A stretch of 64,000 nucleotides of DNA from a virus. The stretch spans positions 119,534-183,533 of the IMG/VR virus record IMGVR_UViG_3300038415_000014. The stretch is one strand, 5' to 3'. Below are positions 1 through 8,841 of this stretch, piece by piece (the stretch's first letter is position 1; every line of letters begins with the position of its first letter). The notes beneath the pieces are model-generated. The model saw only the letters and a program-made list of their open reading frames with translations. It ran no database searches and was not told the DNA's origin. The translations under genes were made by a program, and so were the position numbers.

Positions 1-1012
1 GGTGACGAATAGACTCACCATTAACAACGGCCACCTCAATCGTAGAAGCCCCACCCCCAAAAAAACACTCAATTCTAGCTGGCAGGTCACATTGGATTGC
101 TAGAAGATGAAGCTGACAAATCAGGTCGTAAGAGGTCGTAGTACCAGCTACTGAACCACTTACCTGGAGACCGCCATCACCATTCAACCAAGCCCCTAGT
201 ATATTTCTGTGGGACTCCGCTGACCACTGCATAGCCTCTGAACTCAGATGCTTCCGATGACTATACTCACCACCATGCTTTTTGAACCAGGATACTAGAT
301 TCTTCCCAGTGACATGAACAACACAGGTACATCGATCAACTCTGTCCTGAACCCATGGGATACAGCCAGGGAAAGATTCTTTGAGTAGCTGAACTGTCTC
401 TTCAACTAGGGTCAACCTCTCAGTCAGGGAGAAGTTGAACTGAACCTCTACAGGATTACCTCTCTTCTTTAGAAAAGAACCCTCAGCCAAAAAGTACCCG
501 AGAAGTCTCGCCCGAGCTACCCCAGGGTCCCCAACCACCTCTGTAGAGAGCTTTGGGAATACAACGTAATCCCCAACCTGGAGTTCATCTGATCTAAGCT
601 TTTCAATCTTTAGCGAGGATATCTCTTCAAGCTGACGTTTTCGATCCCTGGCCTCTTCAATAGAGTAGCTACCGTTAGGATTCAGGACACGAAGCTGATG
701 CCCAACCCTAAACCTCTTAGTCATTCTACGAACTGGGTCACGGTCACTCACTTCCAAAGTCTGACCACAACCACAAGCACAAGTCCTAGATGGACGTACT
801 ACGTAGAACGGGTGGTTATCTGTAGTGGGTATTGCATCTGGTATCCCAACTACTTTGATACGACGCATCCCCCACTTACCGATGTGTATCTGCTGATTCA
901 GGACTTCACGGGATCTACCCTTGTGAGTCAGAACCATCTCCCCAGGCATAACATCTTTGATTGAAACCCGCCGACCATCTGCCAAAGTAACGGGGGCTTC
1001 TGGTAAGAAGCA
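1..1012 (-). mobile_element. Intein with DOD (LAGLIDADG) homing endonuclease, N-terminal part
   Basis: The first intein residue is the Cys encoded at 1012-1010. About 337 intein residues lie in the window; the second Hint half (His-Asn-Cys/Ser end) is beyond base 1. A Cys/Gly-rich insertion with CACGCGQT follows the splicing block, and the two dodecapeptide helices lie about 110 residues apart, as in monomeric LAGLIDADG enzymes. Acidic residues in both helices (AEGS and GDGG) suggest an active nuclease. The insertion falls right after SMG in the host protein, a conserved motif, which is where inteins usually settle. Confidence 0.9.
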
Positions 1013-1555
1013 ACCCATACTCAAAGTACTGAGCTGGCCACTCGTGATAGCTTCAATGAGAGACTTGTGCTTGCGGTCGGTCGCAATGAGAATGTCAACG
1101 TAGACGGACTCCCCGATGTCCCGAGCGGCGGCGTCAATGATCTTGCCCTTGGACAGCTCTGGGATCTGGATGTGCTCGACGTAGTTCTCACCACCTATGA
1201 AGGTACGGAAGGACGCGAGTAGTAGCTTGCGCTCCCAACAGTCCTGGTTGTTGTTAACATACTTGGCTGTACCCGTAGTTACATAGAAATCCGGGAACTG
1301 CCTATTAATCTGAAGTCCATCAAACATCTGGTTACCAGTAGGCAACCCAGGCTTCTCGGTATCCACCGAGGCAATGATGGTACAATGACTTAGGAGGTAC
1401 TGGGCAGGGTCATACTGTTGAAGTATGATCTGAGACGCTCTCCGTACCTCGAAGGTAGGGGCAGGGGCGAAAGCCTTCGAACGAACATCGTCCCACCCAG
1501 CTTGAGTGATAACTGGGTTCGTAAATGTAGCTTTGGCGTACTTGGAGAAACCCAT
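1..1555 (-). CDS. Prohead-protease-like capsid maturation protein interrupted by an intein (partial, runs off the window)
   Basis: An open frame starts with ATG at 1555 and stays open to base 1, so the C-terminus is outside the window. Residues 1-181 are the N-extein. They end in an ISTLSMG-like stretch (TSGQLSTLSMG), and the next residue is Cys. From memory, large-phage prohead proteases carry a conserved SMGC motif at this point; I infer that identity also from gene order, shortly downstream of the portal. From that Cys on, the frame reads as an intein. There is an N-terminal Hint block (Cys, then TLADGRRV and GEMVLTHKG), a TxxH block (TTDNHPF), and two LAGLIDADG-type helices (LLGYFLAEGSF and ILGAWLNGDGGLQ). 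The start overlaps the stop of the preceding gene by one base (TAATG). The protease identity is moderate; the intein is near certain. Confidence 0.75.
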   Translation of the reverse strand, partial: MGFSKYAKATFTNPVITQAGWDDVRSKAFAPAPTFEVRRASQIILQQYDPAQYLLSHCTIIASVDTEKPGLPTGNQMFDGLQINRQFPDFYVTTGTAKYVNNNQDCWERKLLLASFRTFIGGENYVEHIQIPELSKGKIIDAAARDIGESVYVDILIATDRKHKSLIEAITSGQLSTLSMGCFLPEAPVTLADGRRVSIKDVMPGEMVLTHKGRSREVLNQQIHIGKWGMRRIKVVGIPDAIPTTDNHPFYVVRPSRTCACGCGQTLEVSDRDPVRRMTKRFRVGHQLRVLNPNGSYSIEEARDRKRQLEEISSLKIEKLRSDELQVGDYVVFPKLSTEVVGDPGVARARLLGYFLAEGSFLKKRGNPVEVQFNFSLTERLTLVEETVQLLKESFPGCIPWVQDRVDRCTCVVHVTGKNLVSWFKKHGGEYSHRKHLSSEAMQWSAESHRNILGAWLNGDGGLQVSGSVAGTTTSYDLICQLHLLAIQCDLPARIECFFGGGASTIEVAVVNGESIRH

Positions 1556-2286
1556 TAGGTGGCCCCTACTCCAAACCATTGATGAGGTTCACCACTGGGT
1601 CCCAGCACAGAGACAGGATCAATGATGTACAAGCATTTGGGACAAGCGAAGACCTTATGGCGAGCGCCCTCCTGCATTCTGTAGGTAGAACGTCTCATCC
1701 GGTTCGAGCACTTGGGACATGAGGGGCGACCCGCCTTGATGTCCTGAGTCGTAGCTCGATACTGCCTGTTCTGGGATATCCAGTAAGCGGCAGACTTCTG
1801 AAGGTGACCTTGGATTCGAAGCTCACCCGCATTATGTGCAAACGAATAGAACTTGGCTACCTCTGTTCGGAGGGCATCATCATCCACGTTGGGGTAAAGA
1901 GCGCGATAGAGGTTATCATATGCGATGACCTCGCTCGCGCCCTTATGCCAATGTTTGGCCAGATCTACATAGATCGAGGGCTGGAACTGCTTACTCCAGA
2001 GGGAATTTGAGGAAGCTTCCTTCCTAGCCCTCTCGATTTCTACAGTCATGTAGCTTTGATCAAACTGAGGAGGCAAGTACTTGATGAACTTAGGTGACAC
2101 CCTAACAATGTCATCCGGAAACACGCGCTCGTTACCGAATGGCCATTGGACATCGAGTACGCCAAGACCCTTGTGGACGGCGGTGACCGTACCAACATAG
2201 GGAGAGAGATCCCCATCGATGACGTCGATCTTTTGGACCACATCACCTTGGTTGAACTCTTTTGTTAGCTTCCAATAGTCGATCAT
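1555..2286 (-). CDS. Zinc-ribbon protein with KOW/SH3-like N-terminus, unknown function
   Basis: About 243 residues. I chose the ATG at 2286 because it forms an ATGA overlap with the stop of the upstream nuclease gene; an in-frame GTG at 2304 is the alternative. Residues about 12-60 look like a small beta-barrel (GDVV, VGTVTAVHKGLGVLDVQW). The C-terminal third has two CPKC pairs about 25 residues apart (CPKCSNRM and ACPKC), a treble-clef or zinc-ribbon signature. It lies between the endonuclease VII-like gene and the prohead-protease-like gene, so a head-assembly or DNA-binding role is possible. I do not recognise the family. Confidence 0.7.
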   Translation of the reverse strand: MIDYWKLTKEFNQGDVVQKIDVIDGDLSPYVGTVTAVHKGLGVLDVQWPFGNERVFPDDIVRVSPKFIKYLPPQFDQSYMTVEIERARKEASSNSLWSKQFQPSIYVDLAKHWHKGASEVIAYDNLYRALYPNVDDDALRTEVAKFYSFAHNAGELRIQGHLQKSAAYWISQNRQYRATTQDIKAGRPSCPKCSNRMRRSTYRMQEGARHKVFACPKCLYIIDPVSVLGPSGEPHQWFGVGAT

Positions 2287-2762
2287 TGAAACCCGTCCCG
2301 CCACCTATTCAAGTAGGTGATAGCTGAGGTCAACAGCTCAACATCATCCTTGGCGTTACCAAGCACTCGATTACAACGGTTATGAATCAATCCTCTAACG
2401 CACTTCCCGCAAGACCCGTATCCAGGGCAACAGTTCTGATCATGGTCAATAGTGACGGACATCGGCTTCTGACCCCTTGGAAGCATTGGTTTTCCGCACA
2501 TAAGGCATAAACCACCTTGTTTCTCCCAAAGGGCATTGAAGTCGACATTGTAGTTAGTATTGCGCTTGATCCGTAGATACTTGGTAGGGTCTGCCGACTG
2601 CCAATTACAAACACGCTTGGACTCACACGATTTGCAGGCGGCTACTAAACCATCCTTGTTCCTGGAGTCCCTTGTGAAGTCATCCGGGACGACCTTATCC
2701 AAACCACAGACGGAACACGCCTTGGTTGGTTTCTGGTCTGCTCCAAGATGGGTATCCATCAC
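2283..2762 (-). CDS. Endonuclease VII-like (HNH/treble-clef) nuclease
   Basis: 159 residues. The C-terminal half matches the recombination endonuclease VII family: CLMCGKPM, then TIDHDQNCCPG, CGKCVRGL and HNRCN, a zinc-bound treble clef with the His/Asp pair of the catalytic motif. The N-terminus carries another CSVCG...CKSC pair. Family members resolve branched DNA during packaging or act as homing nucleases. Its place between portal and prohead-protease genes fits either a packa­ging-linked resolvase or an inserted homing gene. The start is 8 bp downstream of the previous gene's stop and its end overlaps the next start by 4 bp, so it is part of the same transcript. Confidence 0.85.
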   Translation of the reverse strand: MMDTHLGADQKPTKACSVCGLDKVVPDDFTRDSRNKDGLVAACKSCESKRVCNWQSADPTKYLRIKRNTNYNVDFNALWEKQGGLCLMCGKPMLPRGQKPMSVTIDHDQNCCPGYGSCGKCVRGLIHNRCNRVLGNAKDDVELLTSAITYLNRWRDGFQ

Positions 2763-2770
2763 TTAGGTCC

Positions 2771-3850
2771 TTACGGAGCGAGAGGGCGACCGGTGGTGGA
2801 CTTGCCAGTTTCTACCGCCTGGCTCTGATCATCCTTGAACAAGCTCATGTACTGGTTCTCGTCGGCATCCGTCTGGATGGGAGCCATCGGAGCATTGAAG
2901 GTATCCATGTAGCTCTCATCTGAGTCCTTCTGGAGAACCTTGGCTTGCTTGAGAACATGGACCTGGCGCTTGAACATACTTTCGGGTCCGTAAGCATGGA
3001 ACTCGACCTCGTCAGCAACCTTGTCGATCTCATTGACGACAGCTCGGGCCGCTTCAAAGTTCATCCCCCACTTTTCATGGTTATCCTGGATGACCTGAGC
3101 AATACGGTCTAGACGAGCAAGAACTTTGCTGGCTTCTTCCTGAGCAAACTTAGCAGTCATGTCATTTCCCTCTGGGGTTCTAGTTGAGGATTCGTGTACC
3201 GTTAGTAGGGGATTTGTTTGAGTTTCCCCCGCTAACTTAGCTAAAAGCATGTTGTATAGGTCTGCATTCACTACAGCGCTGTAACGACCGTCCCCTGCAG
3301 ATCGAATGGCTAGATCTAAGGCAGCTCGAAATCGAGCATCGGGGACCATTCCCTCAATCGCCTTTGATAGGACTGATTGCTTTAGCCACTCTCGCGCGGA
3401 GGCAAGAAGAAGATCATAGTCCTTTGCAGTCAAGTCCCGAACAGCACCTTGTTCCCACCCAACATAAGGTGCGAACCCTTCATGACCTGCGGGATATGGC
3501 TCAATACCGTGATACATTGAGGTCCTTTGGGGTTGTTGGTCAGAGTCGTTTATCAGCATGGATGCATCCACCTGTGCTTTGACCAAGGGATAAGAAGAAT
3601 AGGGGTTGGTTTCCTGAGCCCTGACGGCTTGCTGAACCAGCCTACGAAAGTTCTTCGCTGACCCACCAATTTCCCTTCGATTCTTTGATAGATCCTTGTC
3701 GCTCTTGCTCAAGTCTGGATCTCGTTCAGCATCCATCTGCTCTCGACGTCGGTCGTGACGAGGAGGCTTGTCCTTTGGCAAGGGATGGACGAGGCGTTCA
3801 ACCTCTTCATCCTCACGCTCGTGGAGCTCCTTGGTGCTTGTAACTTCCAT
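2771..3850 (-). CDS. Unknown protein downstream of portal, possible scaffold or prohead core component
   Basis: 359 residues, highly charged. The N-terminal 80 residues are rich in Glu, Asp, Lys and Arg and likely disordered; the middle is predicted mostly helical (for example residues about 230-300, EEASKVLARLDRIAQV). The C-terminus is polar with FNAPMAPIQTDADENQ. No motif identifies a family. The position right after the portal and before the protease-like gene is where scaffolding proteins are usually encoded, but this is inference from order only. Confidence 0.6.
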   Translation of the reverse strand: MEVTSTKELHEREDEEVERLVHPLPKDKPPRHDRRREQMDAERDPDLSKSDKDLSKNRREIGGSAKNFRRLVQQAVRAQETNPYSSYPLVKAQVDASMLINDSDQQPQRTSMYHGIEPYPAGHEGFAPYVGWEQGAVRDLTAKDYDLLLASAREWLKQSVLSKAIEGMVPDARFRAALDLAIRSAGDGRYSAVVNADLYNMLLAKLAGETQTNPLLTVHESSTRTPEGNDMTAKFAQEEASKVLARLDRIAQVIQDNHEKWGMNFEAARAVVNEIDKVADEVEFHAYGPESMFKRQVHVLKQAKVLQKDSDESYMDTFNAPMAPIQTDADENQYMSLFKDDQSQAVETGKSTTGRPLAP

Positions 3851-3903
3851 AACCTGTTTTGGTCAGACCCTATCTAGTCCGAACCCAAAAGGACTATTGG
3901 AGG

Positions 3904-5709
3904 TTAGAACCTAGACTCAGGTTCCTGAGGTGCTTCAGTCTTCTTCAGGTGAAGGTAATCAGCAATCTTCTTTGATACGTCAGTTTCTTCTACCAGTTTA
4001 CGACCTACCTCACCGTAGATGCCTCTCATCACCTCATTGAACGTTGCATCGTTCACGGTGAACATGTCCCTCTCAAGCTTTTCCTTGGTATCCATTGGAT
4101 CAATATTGAAAAGCTCAAGGATCACATCAATACTGATGCTCCCCTTCTGATAGAGATTGAACAGAGCATCAAAGGTATCCTGCGAATCACGGAGAGCCAA
4201 TCGAGTGAAGCTGAGACGTGGGTATAAGACAACCTCGTTGCCCCATTCATCCTCTTCAACGAAACCCTTTCTACGGGCGACTGGTTTGAATAGGTACTTC
4301 TCAACATATTCCTGAATCATCTCTCTGAAGAGCAAGTACCTAGTGTTGAGAACTTCGAGTTTTACACGGTCACCAGAGAACGTTGACTCACCATTGAGTA
4401 GTGACTCTGTCACCCCAAGACCAGCAAACATTTGCTTGTCTGTGATCTCGTATTCGGTAGACAAGTCCAAAAGACGGTCACGCGCTCCGATATCCTCCCA
4501 GTGGACCTCGTAGTTCGTGATGATGCTGTAGTCAGGATCAACCAGAGACAAGTCAACTTGCTCACGTAGGTCCTCGACGTCCAACTCAGACAACCCCTCA
4601 CCCCAGATGAGGCGCTTGGGGGTCATTGCACGGGTAGCAATAAGAGTCTGGGCCTGACGGAGCTTCTCTCTATAGTAGAGGGTCCGGAGACACCTATCGA
4701 GGATGCTGGCGCCCAAGTCCTCCCCAGCACCCCTTCGAGCTGCTAGGTGGTAACAGAATGAACCCTCATCAGGGTCAGTACCTAAGGGGATCAACTTGCC
4801 GGATTCGATGTATTCACGTACCTCGGCCGGTATCTCTTCGACCATCTCCTGGGCGCGCTCATCACCGGCCTTGGCCTGAGTGAATAGAACCTTGTCCCGG
4901 TCACTAGGGATCAACTCGATTCGAGTCTTGTCCGTGAACGAGAAAGTTGTAAGCTTTACCTGGTCAACGGGGAGGATGACCAGCTTGGACCACCCCTTGT
5001 AGTGCTTCTGGTAGTAAGCCAGGTCGCGCTCTTCATGGTCATCATAGGGCGAGACAACCTCTTCATCGGTTTCCGTACCTGAGCCGTCCTCATTAAGGAC
5101 AGCCTTCGGGCGCCTCTCAACTCGGTTCCCGATATCGACCGGGATGTCAACGGATGAATCCTCAGCGAACAAGAACACGTTACCATCCAGCCAATAGTGG
5201 TGAACAGCCGTGATTAGTCGCTTGAAAAGATCAACCTTGTCACACATCCGCTCGAAGTAATCGAGGATGTATTTTCCGTAGTTGTCCGCGCTCTTGAAAC
5301 CCTGCGGACAAGTCCGAGGACGGGGGGTTGCCAACCTGACCTTTGATAGCGGCAACTCAGTGTGAATGTCGATAGCTTGACCAACAAGTGGATCTGAGTT
5401 GTAAAAGTGGCGGTAAATCTCCCTCTTCTCTCGGAGGGACTGGGGTAGCTCAAGAAAGTCAGTGGATAGCTGAGGAGAGAAGAACGAGCTTACTCCAGAG
5501 AGAGCAGTATTGGTTCCGGCGCCCGTGGGTACTGGGCCTCCATAGTTGCCCATCCCGCTCATATTCGAGGTACGAATACGCCGAGCTAGACGTTCCTTCT
5601 CGGTCAAGTTGGTGAACTTACCCTTTGCGGCGTAGGGGGCATACTGCCTACTGGTAGAGCTCCACGGAGGGGTGAACCCGCTCGGAGGAACATTGGTAAA
5701 TCTAGCCAT
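3904..5709 (-). CDS. Portal protein
   Basis: 601 residues, the usual size for myovirus portals. It has the typical helical pattern of a portal: FLELPQSLREKREIYRHFYNSDPLVGQAIDIHTELPL near residues 85-120, a wing region with VVSPYDDHEE, and a long crown helix near the C-terminus. The family forms the dodecameric ring at the capsid vertex through which DNA is pumped and to which the neck attaches. It shares a one-base stop/start overlap with the upstream 164-residue gene and lies in the packaging block with TerL. Identification rests on sequence pattern and context and is strong. Confidence 0.88.
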   Translation of the reverse strand: MARFTNVPPSGFTPPWSSTSRQYAPYAAKGKFTNLTEKERLARRIRTSNMSGMGNYGGPVPTGAGTNTALSGVSSFFSPQLSTDFLELPQSLREKREIYRHFYNSDPLVGQAIDIHTELPLSKVRLATPRPRTCPQGFKSADNYGKYILDYFERMCDKVDLFKRLITAVHHYWLDGNVFLFAEDSSVDIPVDIGNRVERRPKAVLNEDGSGTETDEEVVSPYDDHEERDLAYYQKHYKGWSKLVILPVDQVKLTTFSFTDKTRIELIPSDRDKVLFTQAKAGDERAQEMVEEIPAEVREYIESGKLIPLGTDPDEGSFCYHLAARRGAGEDLGASILDRCLRTLYYREKLRQAQTLIATRAMTPKRLIWGEGLSELDVEDLREQVDLSLVDPDYSIITNYEVHWEDIGARDRLLDLSTEYEITDKQMFAGLGVTESLLNGESTFSGDRVKLEVLNTRYLLFREMIQEYVEKYLFKPVARRKGFVEEDEWGNEVVLYPRLSFTRLALRDSQDTFDALFNLYQKGSISIDVILELFNIDPMDTKEKLERDMFTVNDATFNEVMRGIYGEVGRKLVEETDVSKKIADYLHLKKTEAPQEPESRF

Positions 5710-6203
5710 TAGGGTAACTCCTCGCCATACAAGTCATCAATATCCGAAGTCGTTGTCTCCACTAGGCCCTGACTCACTAGGTCAACTTCCTCACTAGACA
5801 TTGGTGGTATCCCATAAAGGGCTTCCAAAGGGTCTTTTCTGGCTTCGTGGGCTTTCTGCTTATCAGCCTCAACTCTAGCCAAACGTTGACTTTCTAACTG
5901 CCTTTGTCGGTTCCTATCCTCTGCATCACGAGAGACCACTGTCAGGATTCTATTTTCAACCCCAGCAGTTCGACGAGCAGCCTGGAATACCATCCCGGAG
6001 AAGCGCTTTCCTGAGTTGGCAATCGAGATGTACGAATAAGACGACTCATCCGCCATCCGCCTAGCCTTAGCGTAAAGGGTGGCATAGACCTCATTCAACT
6101 GTGCAGAATGATCCACCATCAGGTCACGAATACTGACAGCCTCTTCGCAAAGCTCTTCGATGCTCATCTGAGCTGCTGGTTTTGAGGGCTGGTTAGAGGG
6201 CAT
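5709..6203 (-). CDS. Unknown small helical protein upstream of portal
   Basis: 164 residues, predicted mostly alpha-helical, with a basic coiled region (residues about 95-125, RNRQRQLESQRLARVEADKQK) and an acidic C-terminus (SDIDDLYGEELP). Its stop and the portal start overlap by one base, suggesting coupled translation with portal. No family recognised. Could be a head-assembly accessory protein. Confidence 0.65.
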   Translation of the reverse strand: MPSNQPSKPAAQMSIEELCEEAVSIRDLMVDHSAQLNEVYATLYAKARRMADESSYSYISIANSGKRFSGMVFQAARRTAGVENRILTVVSRDAEDRNRQRQLESQRLARVEADKQKAHEARKDPLEALYGIPPMSSEEVDLVSQGLVETTTSDIDDLYGEELP

Positions 6204-6206
6204 GGT

Positions 6207-6725
6207 CTAGATTGACGTTTGAAGACCTAAGTAATAACTGTTCAATACCTTGGGGATCTGAGCTACAAAGCCAACGAAGAAACCTGGTGCTAAAGGGTCA
6301 TGAGTAATGGTCAATTCGTCTTCGTTAGTGAAGAAACCTCTCTTCGAGAAGTAAACAAGATCACCGCAGTGGTAAACTATAGGGACTAGAGGTCCTCCAC
6401 CAGTACGTGACGCATAAGTATATTGTTCATAGGTGCTAGTGGACATGAGAGCCCTACCGCTCATCATAACCCCGTACTTGTAAGTCGTAGGTTGGTTAGT
6501 CATGGAAGTATACTGATCTGCAGACTCATCACTCCCCCAAAGCATGAATCCGCCGTACAATCCAGTTGAGAACGTTACGACGTTGTACTGAAGCGATGAG
6601 GATACCCATTGAACCCCTTGTCCTCCAGGCCATCCCAGGTCCACCATAGCCTGGTCCACGATAACAGTCTGTCGATCCCCAGCTATGAAGATGACGACGT
6701 CACGATTCCTAACGATCTCAGTCAT
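6207..6725 (-). CDS. Tandem paralogue 3 of a virion-operon family
   Basis: 172 residues, last of three consecutive paralogues (with 6732-7259 and 7256-7792). Shared features are a GWPGGQGVQW-type turn near residue 32, YGGFMLWGSDES near residue 60, then DQYTSMT, a PLVPIVYHCGD segment and a C-terminal QTSI. The fold is probably all beta. It ends with TAG six bases before the next start. Function unknown; a head or tail decoration role fits the neighbourhood. It is the most diverged of the three (D instead of N in the GS(N/D)ES motif). Confidence 0.7.
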   Translation of the reverse strand: MTEIVRNRDVVIFIAGDRQTVIVDQAMVDLGWPGGQGVQWVSSSLQYNVVTFSTGLYGGFMLWGSDESADQYTSMTNQPTTYKYGVMMSGRALMSTSTYEQYTYASRTGGGPLVPIVYHCGDLVYFSKRGFFTNEDELTITHDPLAPGFFVGFVAQIPKVLNSYYLGLQTSI

Positions 6726-6731
6726 AGGTGC

Positions 6732-7259
6732 TCAGATTGAGGTTTGGAGGACTATGTAGTTGTTATTCTCAGAAGAGGGGGTCTGAACAATATTCCCAAT
6801 ATAATAAGTGTTCGGAGCCCTTGGGTCCCCAGAAGGAGTCCATTCATCTTCTGTAGTAAAAAGACCTCTAAGGGAAAAGAGAACCCTAGCCCCTACTGGA
6901 TAGACCAAGGGTACCAATGGCCCTACTTGGCGTGATTCCCAAGTGTATACCTCGAAGGTCCTTGTGGCGATCAACCAACTACCTCCGCAAAATACTGCAT
7001 TCCCATAGGCCTGTTGATTGCCAGTTATTGCAGTGAATTGGTCAGAAGACTCATTACTCCCCCAAAGGAGAAAACCACCGTAGGTACCATCTGAATAGTC
7101 AACAAGAAACTCATCAATATCCGAATCTATCCAGCGTACGCCTTGCCCGCCTTGCCAACCCTTATTGATCATGTTCTGAGAGATCGAAGTTGGATAGGCA
7201 TCTCCCTTCTCTAAGACATAGACGTCTCTATCACGTGGGAATTCAAGGGTAAATGTCAT
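6732..7259 (-). CDS. Tandem paralogue 2 of a virion-operon family
   Basis: 175 residues, paralogous over its full length to both neighbours: GWQGGQGVRW, YGGFLLWGSNESSDQFTA, then PLVPLVYPVGARVLFSLRG and the closing QTSI. Start overlaps the stop of paralogue 1 by 4 bp. There is no signal peptide or membrane segment. The conserved Trp, Gly and aromatic positions suggest one compact beta domain per protein. Confidence 0.7.
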   Translation of the reverse strand: MTFTLEFPRDRDVYVLEKGDAYPTSISQNMINKGWQGGQGVRWIDSDIDEFLVDYSDGTYGGFLLWGSNESSDQFTAITGNQQAYGNAVFCGGSWLIATRTFEVYTWESRQVGPLVPLVYPVGARVLFSLRGLFTTEDEWTPSGDPRAPNTYYIGNIVQTPSSENNNYIVLQTSI

Positions 7260-7792
7260 ATACTCACCTGGATCCCCATGTAATACTCAGTAGTTGCAGT
7301 TGGAACCTGAGATACATACCCAAGGTAGTATGTGTTCAACCCTCTGGCAATGAGCGCTGGATCTCCAGAGTCAACCCACTCGGTAATCTCTTTGGTCCAG
7401 TAACCCCTGGTTGAGAACACTAATCTGTCACTCGCGTTGTAGACAAGAGGTACGAGTGGCCCTCCAGACTTCCTAGAGAGGTAGGTGTATTGCTCGTAGG
7501 TCCTAGTCAGGATCATCCACCCACCACAACCAACCGTAGCGAACTTGTAGTAGGGCTGGTTCTCAGTCATCGCAGTGAATTGGTCTGCTGACTCATTACT
7601 CCCCCACAACATGAATCCAGCATAGTAACCGTCTGATGTAGTTACCAGGAACTCATCCGTAGTAGAGGGTGTCCACATAACCCCCTGACCCCCAACCCAT
7701 CCGGTAAGAACCAAGGACTCAGAAACTGTAACTGGAAACGCTGAACCCTTCTTCTGGATGATACAGTCTCGGTCATAGAGCACTTGGGTCAT
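7256..7792 (-). CDS. Tandem paralogue 1 of a virion-operon family
   Basis: 178 residues, first of three consecutive paralogues in transcription order. Shows GWVGGQGVMW, YYAGFMLWGSNESADQFTA, PLVPLVYNASDRLVFSTRG and ends in QVSI. It is translationally coupled to the topoisomerase gene upstream (TAATG overlap). The three genes arose by local duplication. I cannot name the family. Confidence 0.7.
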   Translation of the reverse strand: MTQVLYDRDCIIQKKGSAFPVTVSESLVLTGWVGGQGVMWTPSTTDEFLVTTSDGYYAGFMLWGSNESADQFTAMTENQPYYKFATVGCGGWMILTRTYEQYTYLSRKSGGPLVPLVYNASDRLVFSTRGYWTKEITEWVDSGDPALIARGLNTYYLGYVSQVPTATTEYYMGIQVSI

Positions 7793-8841
7793 TAGAGGGT
7801 CTCCTGCTTCTTCTTACGCCCAGGTAGCTGAGCCCAAGCAGAGACGATGTCCTCAAGCAGCTGGTTCTGTTTGATGTCACCGTTCATAAATCCCTCCCAA
7901 GAACCACCCTTTTGCCTAAACACCAAACGGATTGACTCGAAGTCTAGGTCCTCTGTAACGAAATCCTCACCTAACAAGTGGTCCACTAACTGTCGGATGA
8001 TTCGATGAGAGAAAATCAGAGGTGGATTTACCTCAGGGTCTAACCCAGCCGCCTTCTCATTGAACTTCTCGATTACAGTACCATCCTTCAAGTAGGCATC
8101 CTCAAGAGCTGGAACCAAGTATTGGCTCCTCAGCGTGGAAGCTTCGTGGCCCACAGCTTCAGCAGCTCCCTCAAGCGCCTTCTTGAACTCAGACTTCAGA
8201 ATCTTGTCTTTCCCAGATCTGTCGCTAGGAAGCTTGGGACCCTTGGATCTGATAGCCCGAAGCCTCTCTTGCATCTCCCGATTAGCGTGTAGCCCTCGAA
8301 GGTCCTTCGCTGTAATATTGAATGAGCTCAAGTACTCATTGACTTCCTTTGAGCCAACGCCTTCGAAGAGCCCTCCAGTATCCTTCTCGACAGAGTCATA
8401 GGCAGCTTTGAGGGCGGGTAGGATCTTGGCATCGTCAACTACCTTCTCATGCTTGACACCGGACTTGCCCGTGTACTTGATGGTAGCCCTTCCCTTACCC
8501 AGCGACACATGCTGCTTCTGCCAACCTGTGACCCCGAAGTGTCCACGTTCTTCGGCTGAGTCGTCGTTGCCAACCCTCTCGTAAGTGTGATCAATCAAGG
8601 CTACCACAAGAGCGGTCAACTTGGTCTTAGTGTCCTTGGACTTAAGATCCTTCTCGACTTTACTGCGCAGTTTCCCAAGAGAGGTCCTGAACTTCTCGAT
8701 TCGATCCGCCTTTTCGTTGTTGCGACGAGCCACCTGACGAGGACTATAGACATATACCGTGTTCCCGCTCTCCAACTTCTTCTTTTCCTGGTATCTAGCG
8801 GCGATACGAAGTGACATCTCATCGAGGATCGCGTGTTTCAA
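7792..8841 (-). CDS. Type IB DNA topoisomerase
   Basis: 349 residues. Relaxes supercoiled DNA through a 3'-phosphotyrosyl intermediate. The catalytic core is visible: LIDHTYERVGNDDSAEERGHFGVTGW-type segment near residues 87-112, the KYTGKSGV beta-hairpin lysine region, DLRGLHANRE carrying a catalytic Arg, and STLRSQYLVP where the Tyr matches the nucleophile of the RxxxY(I/L)xP motif. A C-terminal extension of about 80 residues follows the tyrosine region, unlike short bacterial members. Near the N-terminus it carries LRIAARYQ, a motif repeated in several unrelated proteins of this phage. It sits between TerL and the tandem paralogues; a role in packaging-linked DNA topology is inference. Confidence 0.85.
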   Translation of the reverse strand: MKHAILDEMSLRIAARYQEKKKLESGNTVYVYSPRQVARRNNEKADRIEKFRTSLGKLRSKVEKDLKSKDTKTKLTALVVALIDHTYERVGNDDSAEERGHFGVTGWQKQHVSLGKGRATIKYTGKSGVKHEKVVDDAKILPALKAAYDSVEKDTGGLFEGVGSKEVNEYLSSFNITAKDLRGLHANREMQERLRAIRSKGPKLPSDRSGKDKILKSEFKKALEGAAEAVGHEASTLRSQYLVPALEDAYLKDGTVIEKFNEKAAGLDPEVNPPLIFSHRIIRQLVDHLLGEDFVTEDLDFESIRLVFRQKGGSWEGFMNGDIKQNQLLEDIVSAWAQLPGRKKKQETL

